Of a stretch of 64,000 bases of DNA, positions 63,928 to 64,000 are shown in pieces; within the stretch, counting starts at the first letter, position 1; the number at the start of each line of letters is the position of its first letter. The notes under the pieces were generated by a model. The model was not told the origin of the DNA, made no database searches, and worked only from the letters and a program-made list of their open reading frames with translations. A program made the position numbers and the translations under genes. The DNA is from Planctobacterium sp965279005 (GTDB taxonomy: Bacteria > Pseudomonadota > Gammaproteobacteria > Enterobacterales > Alteromonadaceae), in the NCBI GenBank assembly GCA_965279005.1, contig CBDIHK010000023.1, positions 62,001 to 126,000 of the forward strand. The letters run 5' to 3'.

Positions 63928-64000
63928 GGCGTTAAAGTTTGGTTTTTTGTGATTTTTGGCGATTGATCAGATCACCAAATGCCATGAATGTTCCCTTCGA

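Overview
The window is chromosomal DNA from a Gram-negative gammaproteobacterium, most likely a marine, Alteromonadales-like organism. Three gene orders support the class: nudF-yqiB-cpdA-yqiA-parE divergent from tolC (the order known in Escherichia coli), rpsU-yqeY-dnaG followed by rpoD, and phoB-phoR. RdgC, a TonB-dependent receptor and many secreted or lipoprotein peptidases (M14, M16, M49-like, S9) fit a marine heterotroph. The genus cannot be fixed from the sequence alone. I see no rRNA, tRNA, CRISPR array or prophage.

Layout. 1-4 kb: on the minus strand, phoB-phoR, then a PstS-type phosphate-binding protein and a 2-oxoglutarate/Fe(II) oxygenase, with a Pho box upstream of phoB. 4-11 kb: an orphan sensor kinase, a 48-bp tandem repeat, rdgC, an HDOD protein, an M49-like lipoprotein peptidase and an MBL-fold hydrolase. 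11-22 kb: housekeeping core (hinT-like, uppP, folK, folB, plsY, tsaD, rpsU, yqeY, dnaG, rpoD). A 264-bp structured inverted-repeat element lies between dnaG and rpoD. 22-30 kb: a Nudix lipoprotein, a chemoreceptor, a DmdC/FadE-type acyl-CoA dehydrogenase, a TonB-dependent receptor and a metallophosphoesterase. 30-40 kb: sbcD-sbcC, and just upstream on the same strand a three-gene cluster with the architecture of an ABC three-component (ABC-3C) conflict system: a Cap4/Mrr-like nuclease-type effector, a middle component and a Rad50-like ABC ATPase. 40-46 kb: the parE-to-nudF operon and tolC. 46-62 kb: a secreted protein, agmatine-to-putrescine genes, an M16 peptidase pair, an S9 peptidase, a CadC-like regulator, a DyP peroxidase, gamma-glutamyltransferase, a formyltransferase-like enzyme, a membrane protein and a nucleotidyltransferase. 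The right edge holds an IS4-family transposase gene.

The two most notable items are the ABC-3C cluster next to sbcCD and an intergenic repeat family. The repeat family has one full 264-bp copy with perfect 32-bp terminal inverted repeats, one 94-bp copy that looks like an internal deletion of it, and three degenerate ends. In two genes (the VanZ-like gene and tsaD) the repeat end contains the stop codon.
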